From assembly GCA_035621215.1 (NCBI GenBank), contig CP141729.1, positions 1,014,944 to 1,078,943 of the forward strand: 64,000 nt of DNA, written 5' to 3'. Below are positions 7,122-15,705 of this stretch, in pieces. Every line of letters begins with the position of its first letter. Position 1 is the first letter of the stretch. Position numbers and translations under genes: made by a program. The stretch comes from Oscillospiraceae bacterium MB08-C2-2. Its GTDB lineage: Bacteria > Bacillota > Clostridia > Oscillospirales > Ruminococcaceae. The notes beneath the pieces were generated by a model, which was not told the DNA's origin, made no database searches, and saw only the letters and a list, made by a program, of their open reading frames with translations.

Positions 7122-8357
7122 ATGGAAGGAGACAACTGGATGGACATCCGAAGCGACCGCCAAAAAGGAATGAGCTACACAGAGATCGCCCGCAAGTACA
7201 ACATAGACCCACGCACAGCAAAACGATATGCCCAGGCCGACACAAAACCGGTGTACAGCCTGACAGATCCCAAGCCATCAAAACTGGATCCATACAAAGA
7301 ACAGATTGACGTGTGGCTGGAAGAAGCGCCGTATTCGGCGCTGCGGATACTGGAGAAGATCAAGGAAATGGGATTTCCGGGAGAATACTCCATCGTGAAG
7401 CACTACGTGCGAGGGAAAAAAGGACAGTTGGATGAGAAAGCAACGGTGCGGTTTGAGACGATGCCGGGGCTACAAGGCCAGGTGGACTGGGCATTCTTTG
7501 AAGATCATGTTGTGCTGGAAGATGGGAAACAGAAGAAGCTGTACTGCTTCCTGATGGTGCTGGGATACTCCCGGATGCGGTACATAGAATTTGTGACGGA
7601 CATGAGCACCAACACGCTGATCCGCTGCCACCAGAACGCATTTCGGTACTTTCACGGCTACCCGGAGGAGATACTGTACGACAACATGAAGCAGGTGGTC
7701 GTCAAGCGTCTGCTCCGGCAGGAGGACAGCACGCTCAACCGACAATTTGAGGATTTTGCTGGATTCTACGGGTTCAAGCCGGTATTGTGCCGACCCTACC
7801 GGGGCCAGACAAAGGGCAAGGTGGAGCGGACAGTGGCGTTTGTTCGGGATAATTTCATGGTGGGAATCCGGTACAATTCGCTTGACGACCTAAACGGACA
7901 GGCCGTGGCATGGTGCAACAAGGTCAATGGGAAAGTGCACGCCACCACAAATGAGATTCCATTTGAGAGGCTAAAAAAAGAGGGCCTCAGCCCCCTTTCC
8001 AGAGAATATATCATCGACAAAATCAACCTGCGCCGGGTACAAAAAGACTGCCTCATCTCGTATGCCGGCAATCAGTATTCTGTACCAGCAGAATACGTCG
8101 GCAGAGATGTGGCAGTCGTAGCCCTGGACAACATGCTTGCCGCCTACTACGAAGGAAAGCAAATCGCCCTGCACCGCATATCGTACCAGAAAAAAGATAT
8201 GGTAGTCAATGCCCAACATTACCGAAGATTAACCCTTAAGCAATCATTTGACATCGAAAACACCTTGCTGGACGGCGACAATGTCATTGATTTTCCTATC
8301 CGGCCGCCAAGTCTGTCCGCATACGATGAAGTAGCGGAGGTGGCGCAGTATGAGTGA
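7122..8357 (+). CDS. istA: IS21-family transposase IstA
   Basis: 411 residues. An N-terminal HTH (MSYTEIARKYNIDPRTAKRYA) for end recognition is followed by an integrase-like catalytic core with the DDE triad in VDWAFFEDH, YDNMKQVVV and KGKVERTV. A C-terminal beta domain follows. IstA cuts and joins the element ends. The gene overlaps istB by 8 bases, as usual in this family. Length is normal and no disruption is seen. Confidence 0.95.
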   Translation: MEGDNWMDIRSDRQKGMSYTEIARKYNIDPRTAKRYAQADTKPVYSLTDPKPSKLDPYKEQIDVWLEEAPYSALRILEKIKEMGFPGEYSIVKHYVRGKKGQLDEKATVRFETMPGLQGQVDWAFFEDHVVLEDGKQKKLYCFLMVLGYSRMRYIEFVTDMSTNTLIRCHQNAFRYFHGYPEEILYDNMKQVVVKRLLRQEDSTLNRQFEDFAGFYGFKPVLCRPYRGQTKGKVERTVAFVRDNFMVGIRYNSLDDLNGQAVAWCNKVNGKVHATTNEIPFERLKKEGLSPLSREYIIDKINLRRVQKDCLISYAGNQYSVPAEYVGRDVAVVALDNMLAAYYEGKQIALHRISYQKKDMVVNAQHYRRLTLKQSFDIENTLLDGDNVIDFPIRPPSLSAYDEVAEVAQYE

Positions 8358-9147
8358 AGTTTTGTACGAGCGACTCAAAGAAAACCTGGAATCCCTCAAA
8401 ATGCGCAATACCCTGGAGATCATCGACAACTACCTGGAACGAGCTATCAAGGATGAACTCAACATTGTGGATGTCCTCGATCATATCTTCACCGAAGAGG
8501 CTAGGAGCAAGCGTCAGAGAGCTTACGAGAAGCAGATTCAGATGTCCGGCTTCCCCATCAAGAAGACCTTGGAGGACTTTGATTTCTCTTTTCAACCCTC
8601 CATCGACAAGCGCCAGATCGACGAGCTTTCTACCATGCGGTTCGTGGAGAATGCTGAGAATGTAGTGTTTTTGGGGCCACCTGGCGTTGGCAAAACCCAT
8701 CTGGCCAATGCGCTGGGTATGGTTGCCGCCAAAAACCGCTACTCCACCTACTACATCAACTGCCATACCCTCATTGAGCAGCTGAAGAAAAGCCACTACG
8801 AGAATCGGCTACCAGACAAACTCCGCACCCTCATCCGTTACAAGGTGCTCATCATCGACGAAATTGGGTATTTGCCCATGGATATTCAAGGCGCTAACTT
8901 GTTCTTTCAACTCATTGCCAAAAGATACGAGAAAGCCTCTACCATCTTTACCTCAAACAAGACTTTTTCCCAGTGGAATGAAGTTTTTGCCGATGTTACC
9001 ATTGCTTCCGCTATCCTCGACAGAGTGCTTCACCACTGTACCGTCATCAACATCAAGGGCGAAAGTTATCGCCTGAAAGAGCGCAAAGAGTACATGAAGC
9101 AAAAGCAGCAAATCGTCAATACCTTGTTTGAGCAGAACGCTCAGTAA
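8350..9147 (+). CDS. istB: IS21-family helper ATPase IstB
   Basis: 265 residues of the DnaC-like AAA+ type: Walker A GPPGVGKTHLANALG near residue 110 and Walker B VLIIDEIGYLPM near residue 170. IstB assists IstA in target selection and transposition. The start ATG overlaps the istA end, so the genes are translationally coupled. The frame is intact. Confidence 0.95.
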   Translation: MSEVLYERLKENLESLKMRNTLEIIDNYLERAIKDELNIVDVLDHIFTEEARSKRQRAYEKQIQMSGFPIKKTLEDFDFSFQPSIDKRQIDELSTMRFVENAENVVFLGPPGVGKTHLANALGMVAAKNRYSTYYINCHTLIEQLKKSHYENRLPDKLRTLIRYKVLIIDEIGYLPMDIQGANLFFQLIAKRYEKASTIFTSNKTFSQWNEVFADVTIASAILDRVLHHCTVINIKGESYRLKERKEYMKQKQQIVNTLFEQNAQ

Positions 9148-9154
9148 TCTAACT

Positions 9155-10093
9155 TTATACCCGACATTCCTCCCGCCGAAAACCTACAAAATTTATTCGG
9201 CGTTTTATTGCAAATTTAAACCGCCGTTGACAATGATTAATGTAAAAGGTGTTTTGATACCGTGAACCGGGATATCCCACGATTTTGAAGGCTACGTGGA
9301 GCGTTCCGTCTGCATTCACTTTCAGGTTGCTTATTAGCCCGCCCCCACCATCAAAAAACTGCTGTGCGAAAACCTGCTTGTTCAACGTTTCCAACGTAAC
9401 GGCTTCCATGGCCGAATAGATAGAAAGGCTATCAAGGTAATCCTGTGTAACTGGCTCCGTGGATTGTTTGATGTTGTGTAATTGCTTATACTTGGGAAGT
9501 GTGCTGCTGTCTGGGGATTGGGCATCTGCTTCAAAAGTGATTTCGTAATCACCGGCAAGAGTATCATGATACATACCGTAGCTGCTGGTGTTCTCCATAT
9601 CAGGCTGAAAATCGGGAGCATATACGCTGATAATCATAAGCGATAGGGTATCTCCTTTTTTTCCTGTCACCGGTTCAAAGATGATGGAAAAAAGGTACTC
9701 TTTGTTGTCCGCCTCCAAGTCCATAATGTGCATGGTTTGATATGCGGGAGCAGTGTCTGTTTTATACGGTTGTGCAACGCCGTCCACAAACATAAGAAAG
9801 CCAACATTCTTTGCTTTACCAGTGGCAGAAACTTGATAAGGAATGCTGATTTCTCCCCCCTTATAAACAAAGGGCAGTTTCTTTCCATTTTCATCCCGAT
9901 TCATATTTGTCGGGCTATGTCCGATACTGCCAAGCATACCGCCTGCGATTTCATCCTCGTCTTGGAAGGGATTTTCATCCAAAACAGCAGAACTGTTAAT
10001 TGGGGTATTGCTTGTGTCACTGCTCCGTGAAGTGCATCCCGCTATTGCCATTGTCAGCAAAAGCGATAGGAGTAAACTCGCTATTTTCTTCAT
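9155..10093 (-). CDS. Lipoprotein of a BlaI/BlaR-controlled locus, 3' end replaced by IS21 DNA
   Basis: 312 residues. The signal peptide has a lipobox (MAIAGC, Cys near residue 20), so the mature protein is lipid-anchored outside the membrane. About 287 residues are native. The last ~25 (CQRRFKFAIKRRINFVGF and the tail) are encoded by the IS21 end from 9232 inward, so the original C-terminus is lost. The middle is beta-rich and of unknown family. A 28-bp palindrome at 10136-10163, just upstream, resembles the operators ahead of the BlaI-type gene, so its expression is probably repressed by that protein. It is not a beta-lactamase. Confidence 0.7.
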   Translation of the reverse strand: MKKIASLLLSLLLTMAIAGCTSRSSDTSNTPINSSAVLDENPFQDEDEIAGGMLGSIGHSPTNMNRDENGKKLPFVYKGGEISIPYQVSATGKAKNVGFLMFVDGVAQPYKTDTAPAYQTMHIMDLEADNKEYLFSIIFEPVTGKKGDTLSLMIISVYAPDFQPDMENTSSYGMYHDTLAGDYEITFEADAQSPDSSTLPKYKQLHNIKQSTEPVTQDYLDSLSIYSAMEAVTLETLNKQVFAQQFFDGGGGLISNLKVNADGTLHVAFKIVGYPGSRYQNTFYINHCQRRFKFAIKRRINFVGFRREECRV

Positions 10094-10135
10094 TGGTTAT
10101 CTCAACTTTCGTTTTACATTTGTTCTAATAAAAGC

Positions 10136-10163
10136 CTAATTATAGACAATTGTCTATAATTAG
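10136..10163. promoter_or_regulatory. Perfect 28-bp palindrome, probable BlaI-type operator
   Basis: The sequence is symmetric around 10149/10150 with core TATAGACAATTGTCTATA. Half-sites GTCTATA recur twice ahead of the BlaI-type gene at 11895-11901 and 11920-11926. The position between the M56 gene and the lipoprotein start at 10093 suits a repressor site. Confidence 0.75.
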
Positions 10164-10220
10164 AGTGCACGACCACCTTGCTTTGGTGGTAACGGGGTCG
10201 TGTTGGTGCATTATTATGAA

Positions 10221-11486
10221 TTAGTTTTCATCGTCAGCAATTATACGAGGAATTAAGTGATACATATCAGGATCATGTATTTCAGAGTCATAAGGCTGCG
10301 CTTGGGGCGGTTCCACAGGAGTATCTTCATAGATGGGTATAAGCGCATCGGGTGGTAAGCTGTTGTCAAGGGCACTTTGACTCTCTGATTCATCTGGGGA
10401 CGTATCGGATGGGGTCATCGTATACATATCATTAGGCTCTGTGGTATACACATAACTCGGCTCTGTATCAGTCATTATCGTTTTATTGGACTGTTGTTCA
10501 TTGCTTTCGGGAACAACGGGCAGAGTCGGCGATAACGCAAAGGCAGTGGTTCCACACATGGTAATAACCAAGACCGCAAGAAACAATACTGGAGAAAAGC
10601 GCTTATTAGCCATGTCCATCATGGCATGGATACGCTTTTTCATACCATTTGTTCCGCTGTAAAAATTTGTGGATAAAGCTGTCTTGTAAGTGCTGCTGTT
10701 TCGTACTGTGCCAATAACGGACTCTCCATATCGTGCGCGTCCTTTTGCGCCAATCCCTTTTAATACTTCCTCGTCACAGGAGATTTCGCATAAATTTAGA
10801 ACCGATCTTACAGCAAGGTGGATGACCGGGTTAAACCAGTGGATAGCGAGGGCTGCCATCATCAAGACTTTATACCACAAATCTTTTCTTCTCGTATGCA
10901 CCAGCTCATGCTTGAGAATAAGCGGCAGCTCGTCCTGAGAAAAATGAAATTGCAGCGGCAGCAATACCACGGGATAAAGCAATCCGACCACCATTGGTGT
11001 TTTGATGCAGGCACAGGATTTGATGGAAACCTGTTTTTTGATACGCAGCTCAGTCTGTATGCTGTAAAAGGTTCTCAATATGGCTTCATCTTTCACATCT
11101 TCGCTCCAGCGTTTTATTGCGGATAAAAAGCGCAAGTGCGAAAGCAAATGCCAGATTAAGAAAGCAGCTGAACCTGCGATCCACAGCGATCCTGCATATT
11201 GAAGCCAATCCCAATTTGCTATGGTATTGGCAATGGCGGCATCAGAAACGGTTTGTGTTGTGCTTTGTGGTGCGACTGTCTGTAGGAATTCCGGCAAGGT
11301 TAGTCTTATATTCGCCCGAAGGGGCAGAAGTAACGCTGCAAAAACAACTGCCCATAAGTAATAGCGGCATTTTGCTGAATACCGATGTGCCAATGTCGGA
11401 GAAACGAACAGCATCAGCAAGATAATTAAGGAAAGTTGCAGGGAGTTCTGAAGATAAACAGAAAATATCTCTCTCATCTTATTCAC
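10221..11486 (-). CDS. BlaR1/MecR1-type M56 membrane metallopeptidase
   Basis: 421 residues. The N-terminal half has several membrane segments and a zinc-protease motif HELVHTRRKDLWYK, as in BlaR1/MecR1 sensors that inactivate the partner repressor. After a last membrane segment (SPVLFLAVLVITM, about residue 305) comes a ~100-residue Pro/Ser/Asp-rich tail. The penicillin-binding sensor domain of true BlaR1 is absent, so the signal sensed is probably not a beta-lactam bound in the usual way. It overlaps the BlaI-type gene upstream by 8 bases, forming a repressor/antirepressor pair. Confidence 0.85.
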   Translation of the reverse strand: MNKMREIFSVYLQNSLQLSLIILLMLFVSPTLAHRYSAKCRYYLWAVVFAALLLPLRANIRLTLPEFLQTVAPQSTTQTVSDAAIANTIANWDWLQYAGSLWIAGSAAFLIWHLLSHLRFLSAIKRWSEDVKDEAILRTFYSIQTELRIKKQVSIKSCACIKTPMVVGLLYPVVLLPLQFHFSQDELPLILKHELVHTRRKDLWYKVLMMAALAIHWFNPVIHLAVRSVLNLCEISCDEEVLKGIGAKGRARYGESVIGTVRNSSTYKTALSTNFYSGTNGMKKRIHAMMDMANKRFSPVLFLAVLVITMCGTTAFALSPTLPVVPESNEQQSNKTIMTDTEPSYVYTTEPNDMYTMTPSDTSPDESESQSALDNSLPPDALIPIYEDTPVEPPQAQPYDSEIHDPDMYHLIPRIIADDEN

Positions 11487-11856
11487 CCCGCTTTTTTAAC
11501 CATTTTGACAGCTCATCTAAGTCGGACTCTTTCAACTCCGATCCATCGTACAGAGTATCCACAAGACTGATGATGGATCGGTTATGAAATCGCTCAATAA
11601 AGCTGCTGGTTTCAAATTTCAAGTACTGCTCTTTATCCACCAAAGGATAATAGGTACGCTCCTTACCGTTTTTTTCGGTGCGTAAAAATCCTCGGTCAAC
11701 CAATCGAAGTAAAAGCGCAATCAGTGTTTGTAGCCTCCACCCCTTTTCATTGCCCAGCTGATCCATCAAAATGTTGGTGGTGACGGGAGGTTCATTCTCC
11801 CATATAGTTTTCATTACTTCAAACTCCGCATCGGGAAGTTTCTTAATGCTTTTCAT
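11479..11856 (-). CDS. blaI: BlaI/MecI-family transcriptional repressor
   Basis: 125 residues. The N-terminal winged helix reads LPDAEFEVMKTIWENEPPVTTNILMDQL, then WRLQTLIALLLRLVDRGFL and KERTYYPLVDKEQYL, the classic order of the family. The C-terminal helical part serves dimerisation and proteolysis by the partner M56 protein. It should bind the dyads just upstream (11885-11928) and the palindrome at 10136-10163, giving autorepression plus control of the lipoprotein gene. Confidence 0.9.
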   Translation of the reverse strand: MKSIKKLPDAEFEVMKTIWENEPPVTTNILMDQLGNEKGWRLQTLIALLLRLVDRGFLRTEKNGKERTYYPLVDKEQYLKFETSSFIERFHNRSIISLVDTLYDGSELKESDLDELSKWLKKRGE

Positions 11857-11884
11857 TATCTCTGCTCCTATCGCTTATTAGAAA

Positions 11885-11928
11885 ATATACAAGCGTCTAT
11901 AATGCGTTATTATACAACTGTCTATAAT
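11885..11928 (-). promoter_or_regulatory. Two operator-like dyads ahead of the BlaI-type gene
   Basis: Imperfect palindromes ATATACAAGCGTCTATAAT (11885-11903) and ATTATACAACTGTCTATAAT (11909-11928) share the half-site GTCTATA with the perfect palindrome at 10136-10163. They overlap TATAAT-like promoter elements. Confidence 0.65.
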
Positions 11929-12127
11929 AAATGTCAAGAGGTGGATAGACAAATGTATATATTGATTTATTCGTTCTCATAGCCCTTGATGATTCGCTGT
12001 GACCGTCACCCACCGTTTTGGATTTGATTCCACTAAGGGTATAATAGAGCGTGGTATAGGCAGCTCCTTTCTTTTCTGTGATTTTTATAGTAAGATAAAT
12101 TCATGATAACCAATGAGGTAAAACATT

Positions 12128-12595
12128 ATGGAAAAGTATAAACCTGAAGAATTAATGCAGGCGCTCCGTGCCATTAACTCCATCGTTCAGAAATGTGAAA
12201 AAGCGCAGGAGAAGTTCCCGGATGGAAATTCACAGCATACGCTTTTGCGAAACCGGCTGAAAGCAATGTATATTTCAAAGGCGCTGATTATAGAGGCATT
12301 GTTTAAAATGGAACCGGACAAAGGGCCACAAACCCTATCTGATGATAACTGTAATTCTGAACTTCTGCTTTCAAACTTAGATCAGCTGCATACCACGGAT
12401 TTGGGAGCTGAACGTATCCACAGGAATCTGCATTTAGATACCGATGATGTGGTTGGCTGGTGCAGAGAAAAAATAGAAACGGCAAATGCCACGATCACAC
12501 GAAAGGGCAAGAACTGGTACATCGCCGTGGATGGCCGAGAAATAACTGTAAATGCCCACAGCTACACGATCATCACCGCACACAAACGAGCATGA
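12128..12595 (+). CDS. DUF3781 protein with an extra N-terminal helical domain
   Basis: 155 residues. The C-terminal ~80 (LLSNLDQLHTTDLGAERI, DVVGWCREKI, RKGKNWYIAVDGREITVNAHSYTIITAHK) match the small DUF3781 family, normally about 80-90 residues on its own. The first ~65 residues (ELMQALRAINSIVQKCEKAQ, SQHTLLRNRLKAMYISKALI) look like a separate short helical protein often found alone, so this seems to be a fusion. Function is unknown. The gene is single and its start follows TGAGGTAAAACATT. Confidence 0.65.
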   Translation: MEKYKPEELMQALRAINSIVQKCEKAQEKFPDGNSQHTLLRNRLKAMYISKALIIEALFKMEPDKGPQTLSDDNCNSELLLSNLDQLHTTDLGAERIHRNLHLDTDDVVGWCREKIETANATITRKGKNWYIAVDGREITVNAHSYTIITAHKRA

Positions 12596-12661
12596 GGTTT
12601 TTAAATCATCGTTCCAGTCCTTGTGTGCCGAAACATCATATATCACTGCTTTAAAACCTCG
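12594..12661. repeat. Inverted repeat after the DUF3781 gene
   Basis: GAGGTTTTTAAA at 12594-12605 pairs imperfectly with TTTAAAACCTC at 12651-12661 across a ~46-base loop. A transcript-end structure is possible; there is no T-run. Confidence 0.35.
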
Positions 12662-12796
12662 ATCCTTCTTTCTGGTTTTGATTTTGGATATAGGAAAAGC
12701 CGCCACGTGTGTGACAGCTTGGGATAAATTGGTTCACTTCGACAGACAAATGAGTTATAATAAAATTCATAGTTCATTGAAAGAGGGGGTAATTCC

Positions 12797-13291
12797 ATGG
12801 CAAAAATTATTGATAAAAATATGCTTTCTTTACGCCCAGTCAAAAAAGAGGATTTTTCTATTATTAAAGAGTGGCTCAACAAGGATTACATAAAAAAATG
12901 GTATGGTGACTCGGAAGAATGGCTGTCGGAAATTCGAAATGACAGTGGCGACTTCGGTTGGCTCAATCATTACATCGTTCTCTATCAGGATACGCCTATC
13001 GGATTTTGCCAGTATTATGATTGTTCCAAAACACCGGCGGGTTTTGAATGGGATTCTGAACCAAAGGGGACTTTTTGCATCGATTATCTGATTGGGCAAG
13101 AATCTTTTCTAAAGAAAGGGCTAGGCAGTGTAATCGTTCAACAATTGTGCCTCCTGATTTGTACACAGGAAAATCCTGTACAGATTGTAGCCGATCCTGT
13201 TCCCGAGAACATTGACTCCATAAAACTTCTGGAACGAAACGGATTCACTTTAGACCCTACTACCGGTTTATATAAAATGAGAATCCAATAG
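12797..13291 (+). CDS. GNAT acetyltransferase, aminoglycoside 6'-N-acetyltransferase-like
   Basis: 164 residues. Features typical of AAC(6')-like GNAT enzymes are LSLRPVKKEDFSIIKEWLNKDYIKKWYG at the N-terminus and TFCIDYLIGQESFLKKGLGS, holding the acetyl-CoA loop (variant of Q/RxxGxG/A). The C-terminal PENIDSIKLLERNGF completes the fold. Such proteins acetylate aminoglycosides or other amines. The sequence alone does not prove resistance. It has its own AGAGGGGG site and sits 80 bases before a chloramphenicol acetyltransferase gene. Confidence 0.7.
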   Translation: MAKIIDKNMLSLRPVKKEDFSIIKEWLNKDYIKKWYGDSEEWLSEIRNDSGDFGWLNHYIVLYQDTPIGFCQYYDCSKTPAGFEWDSEPKGTFCIDYLIGQESFLKKGLGSVIVQQLCLLICTQENPVQIVADPVPENIDSIKLLERNGFTLDPTTGLYKMRIQ

Positions 13292-13371
13292 TCGAGGCGG
13301 TGCTGCTATGGTGAAAACAAGCAATGTTGCCTCCTAAAAGAGAACATCCTATATTTTAGGAGGCTAATCGT

Positions 13372-14019
13372 ATGAAATTTATTGAGATACCAATGGAGCG
13401 ATGGGCGCGAAAAAGCCACTACGAACATTATAAGAACAATGTAAAATGCTCCTATAGCATGACGGTGGATATTGATGTTTCCTATTTGCTCACACGGTTA
13501 AAGGAGCGAGGGCTAAAAGCCTACCCTGTGCAAATCTATATGCTTTCCACTATTGTGAATCAGTTTCCGGAGTTTCGAATGACAACCACTGAAGATGGCC
13601 ATTTAGGGTATTGGGATATCATCGATCCCATGTATACAGTTTTCAATCCGGGCACAGAAACATTCTCAGCGGTGTGGACGAAATACGATGCATGCTTTGC
13701 AGGGTTCCATCAGGCATATTTGCGAGATTCCAAACAGTATGCAAATGGAGAGCTTTTTCCGCAAGAGAATACTCCCAGCAATGTTTTTAATATTTCCAGT
13801 GTACCGTGGCTGGATTTCACTGCTTTTAACATCAATGTGTTTTCAGATGGTAGCTATCTGCTGCCCATATTCACCATGGGAAGGTACAAAAAGCAGGGTG
13901 GCAAAACGCTGATACCCCTTGCTATCCAATGCCACCATGCAGTTTGCGACGGTTATCATGTCGGGAAATTTGTAGAAGCATTGCGCCAAATGGCGGCAAA
14001 TCCCGAACACTGGATATAA
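13372..14019 (+). CDS. cat: Type A chloramphenicol O-acetyltransferase family
   Basis: 215 residues, the normal family length. The catalytic-histidine motif is present as QCHHAVCDGYHVGKF near residue 190 (family HHxxxDG), and conserved N-terminal features (FIEIPMERWARKSHYEHY) and central FNINVFSDG are seen. The enzyme transfers acetyl from acetyl-CoA to chloramphenicol as a trimer. Chromosomal members in Clostridia can have other or weak substrates, so resistance is inferred. The start follows TTTTAGGAGGCTAATCGT. Confidence 0.9.
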   Translation: MKFIEIPMERWARKSHYEHYKNNVKCSYSMTVDIDVSYLLTRLKERGLKAYPVQIYMLSTIVNQFPEFRMTTTEDGHLGYWDIIDPMYTVFNPGTETFSAVWTKYDACFAGFHQAYLRDSKQYANGELFPQENTPSNVFNISSVPWLDFTAFNINVFSDGSYLLPIFTMGRYKKQGGKTLIPLAIQCHHAVCDGYHVGKFVEALRQMAANPEHWI

Positions 14020-14032
14020 GGTGGTGTTTGCT

Positions 14033-14219
14033 ATGCAAAAAGAAATTAAAATACAGGGCTGTGTAGAAATCACTGAAATTCTCTTATTTGATGACTTTTA
14101 TGATAAATTCATTACCTTTATAGAGGTTCGGCCGTGGAATGAAAGAAATCGTTGACGGATTCTACATCAATTCCGATGGAACAAAAGGGAGACATGTTTT
14201 AGATCAATCTGAGGAATGA
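14033..14219 (+). pseudogene. Small conserved protein gene broken by an internal deletion
   Basis: The frame starts MQKEIKIQGCVEITEILLFDD and runs to IEVRPWNERNR then stops. In another frame the sequence continues GMKEIVDGFYINSDGTKG to a stop at 14217-14219. The two parts resemble the N- and C-terminal halves of one short family whose middle normally reads like GWxFGGG. A deletion at about 14133-14138 removed that middle and shifted the frame. It starts 13 bases after the cat gene and probably shared its transcript. Function of the intact protein is unknown. Confidence 0.55.
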
Positions 14220-14225
14220 TAATGT

Positions 14226-14729
14226 ATGGATCATTACAAATCATGGGCAGGACTCAAAAAACAATTAAGTGAAGCGCTATGTGACACATTAAAAAACAGG
14301 GTCACATATTTTCTTACACGGTATCATGATGTGCATAATTCCTATGGCAGAGCTGCCATTTTGCTGGACGGCAAAGAATTGGTCTGCTTTTCATGGATAG
14401 AAATGTATCATCAGGAGAGGGACATCACACCTCTATACGATGAAATGCCCGGTTCTTCTTATAAAAAGCTTGTTGAAAAAATGAAGCCTAAATGGGATGC
14501 CAACTGCACTTACTATGAAATGGATTTTTTAGAGGCGGTTCTTCAATTTCGCAATATGCCGATTCAGGAAGCCCTTGAATCCGAAAACTATATCATAAAA
14601 GTATTGGCAATCATGGATACACGTGTGGGCAAAAGAACGCTCTCAAAAATTCTTGAGGATGAGGCATATAAGGATTACCCAGCGTGGGCACGCCAGTTTT
14701 ACCAGCTGCGTTTATCCCTCCAAAATTGA
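14226..14729 (+). CDS. SF0329-type protein of unknown function
   Basis: 167 residues, soluble, no signal peptide. MDHYKSWAGLKKQLSEALCDTLKNRVTYFLTRYHDVHNSYGRAAI and the C-terminal TRVGKRTLSKILEDE match a family of bacterial proteins without known function that are usually single genes. It is close behind the broken small gene (6 bases) and may be co-transcribed with cat. No catalytic motif is visible. Confidence 0.6.
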   Translation: MDHYKSWAGLKKQLSEALCDTLKNRVTYFLTRYHDVHNSYGRAAILLDGKELVCFSWIEMYHQERDITPLYDEMPGSSYKKLVEKMKPKWDANCTYYEMDFLEAVLQFRNMPIQEALESENYIIKVLAIMDTRVGKRTLSKILEDEAYKDYPAWARQFYQLRLSLQN

Positions 14730-14870
14730 GTTGCAGGCCCAGCGGGAAGCCGAGGAACATTCTTTACCTCCTGCTTTTTATCACTCATTCAAGATAATAC
14801 ACCGCTCTCCATGGAAATCCTCAAAGCTTTCAGTGTTGAAAGATAAGGTAGAATAACGTGGCCTGTGCTG

Positions 14871-15026
14871 TTATAGTTGTATAGATTTAAAACAGCGGCG
14901 CTCTGCCGCTAACCGCCAAAGGCGGGCTATACCGACCTCATGCTCATATACACGCATTGCGTGTTTGCGGACAAAGCCCGCAGCTTCAAAATTGCATCAT
15001 AATTATGAAGCTATATGAGTATATAA
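14871..15026 (-). repeat. Intergenic repeat element, long copy
   Basis: Read on the minus strand this begins TTATATACTCATATAGCTTCA and ends CTATACAACTATAA, matching a short copy at 30490-30545. The middle carries about 95 extra bases with several hairpins (GCGGGCTTTGTCCGC, CACGCAATGCGTG, CGCCTTTGGCG, GCGGCAGAGCGCCGC). There is no coding frame. Confidence 0.65.
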
Positions 15027-15028
15027 AT

Positions 15029-15071
15029 GCAGAAGCACTCTACGAAACAAATCTTCGTAGAGTGCTTCTGC
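15029..15071. terminator. Strong bidirectional hairpin
   Basis: A perfect 18-bp stem (15029-15046 with 15054-15071) with a 7-base loop lies just beyond the 3' end of the ABC operon on the minus strand. Flanks are only modestly T-rich, so it may act mainly as a transcript-end stabiliser. Confidence 0.6.
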
Positions 15072-15081
15072 GTCATTCAGA

Positions 15082-15705
15082 TCATAGGGCTTGGCATCTA
15101 TTTAGCTGAGGCAGAGCGATGGTGCGGTCACATACTTTTTGCGCCAATGCCTCATTGTGGGTCACAACAATTAGCCCAAGGCCGTTTTTAGCGGCACAAT
15201 CAAGGACAAGCTCCCAGATTTGAGCTTGGGTGATCACATCCAGCATGGTGCTGATTTCGTCACAAAGTAAAAATTTCGTTTGCGGCCCCAAAACACGGGC
15301 AATGCAAAACCGCTGGAGCTCTCCCCCCGATAGCTCGTTGGGCCACCGGGAAAGCCATTCCTCCTCGATCCCCATAGCCTTGAGCAGCTCGCCATCCGGT
15401 TCCCAGCATTCAGTGAGAATTTTTTTCATCCTGTGCCGAGGGTTAACCGCCAGCTCGGGGTGCTGATAAATCATCTGCACCGGGCAAAAGCCGGAAGCCG
15501 GCAAAGGCGCTCCCTCTAAAAGAACCTCGCCTTTTGAGGGCTGTATATAACCGGATAGGATTTTTGCAAGGGTACTCTTTCCGCAGCCGGAGGAGCCTAT
15601 AAGAGCCACTCGCTCACCAGTTTCGATGCAAAAGCTAACATCCTCCAAAATCCAAGGGTCCTTTGGCGAATAACGATACGAAATGTTCTTGGCCTCAAGT
15701 AGCAT
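15082..15705 (-). CDS. ABC transporter ATPase, nickel/peptide type (DppF/NikE-like)
   Basis: 207 residues: Walker A GSSGCGKST, signature LSGGELQR, Walker B FLLCDEIS and switch THNEA. It is shorter than typical DppF (about 260-320) because the C-terminal oligopeptide-specific extension is absent, as in NikE-type subunits. The start is set at 15705 because it overlaps the end of the upstream ATPase gene by 11 bases; the longer open frame to 15939 is antisense noise. It is the last gene of a five-gene uptake operon and should pair with the other ATPase. Confidence 0.85.
   Translation of the reverse strand: MLLEAKNISYRYSPKDPWILEDVSFCIETGERVALIGSSGCGKSTLAKILSGYIQPSKGEVLLEGAPLPASGFCPVQMIYQHPELAVNPRHRMKKILTECWEPDGELLKAMGIEEEWLSRWPNELSGGELQRFCIARVLGPQTKFLLCDEISTMLDVITQAQIWELVLDCAAKNGLGLIVVTHNEALAQKVCDRTIALPQLNRCQAL

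Larger units (their letters stand above)
7000..9232 (+). mobile_element. IS21-family insertion sequence, apparently complete
   Basis: The outer ends are TGTCAGCGCCG (from 7000) and, read inward on the other strand, TGTCAACGGCGG (from 9232). Both continue into AT-rich segments that end in a shared GTTTTC, which fits IS21 terminal repeats. The element carries overlapping istA and istB. No clear target duplication is seen (left flank AAAAAAAG, right flank ATGATTAA), so flanks may have rearranged. It interrupts a sigma-gene upstream region on the left and a lipoprotein gene on the right. Confidence 0.8.

Noticed and set aside
7036-7293. Cys-rich minus-strand frame over the IS21 start
   Set aside because: Shadow of istA in the opposite frame.
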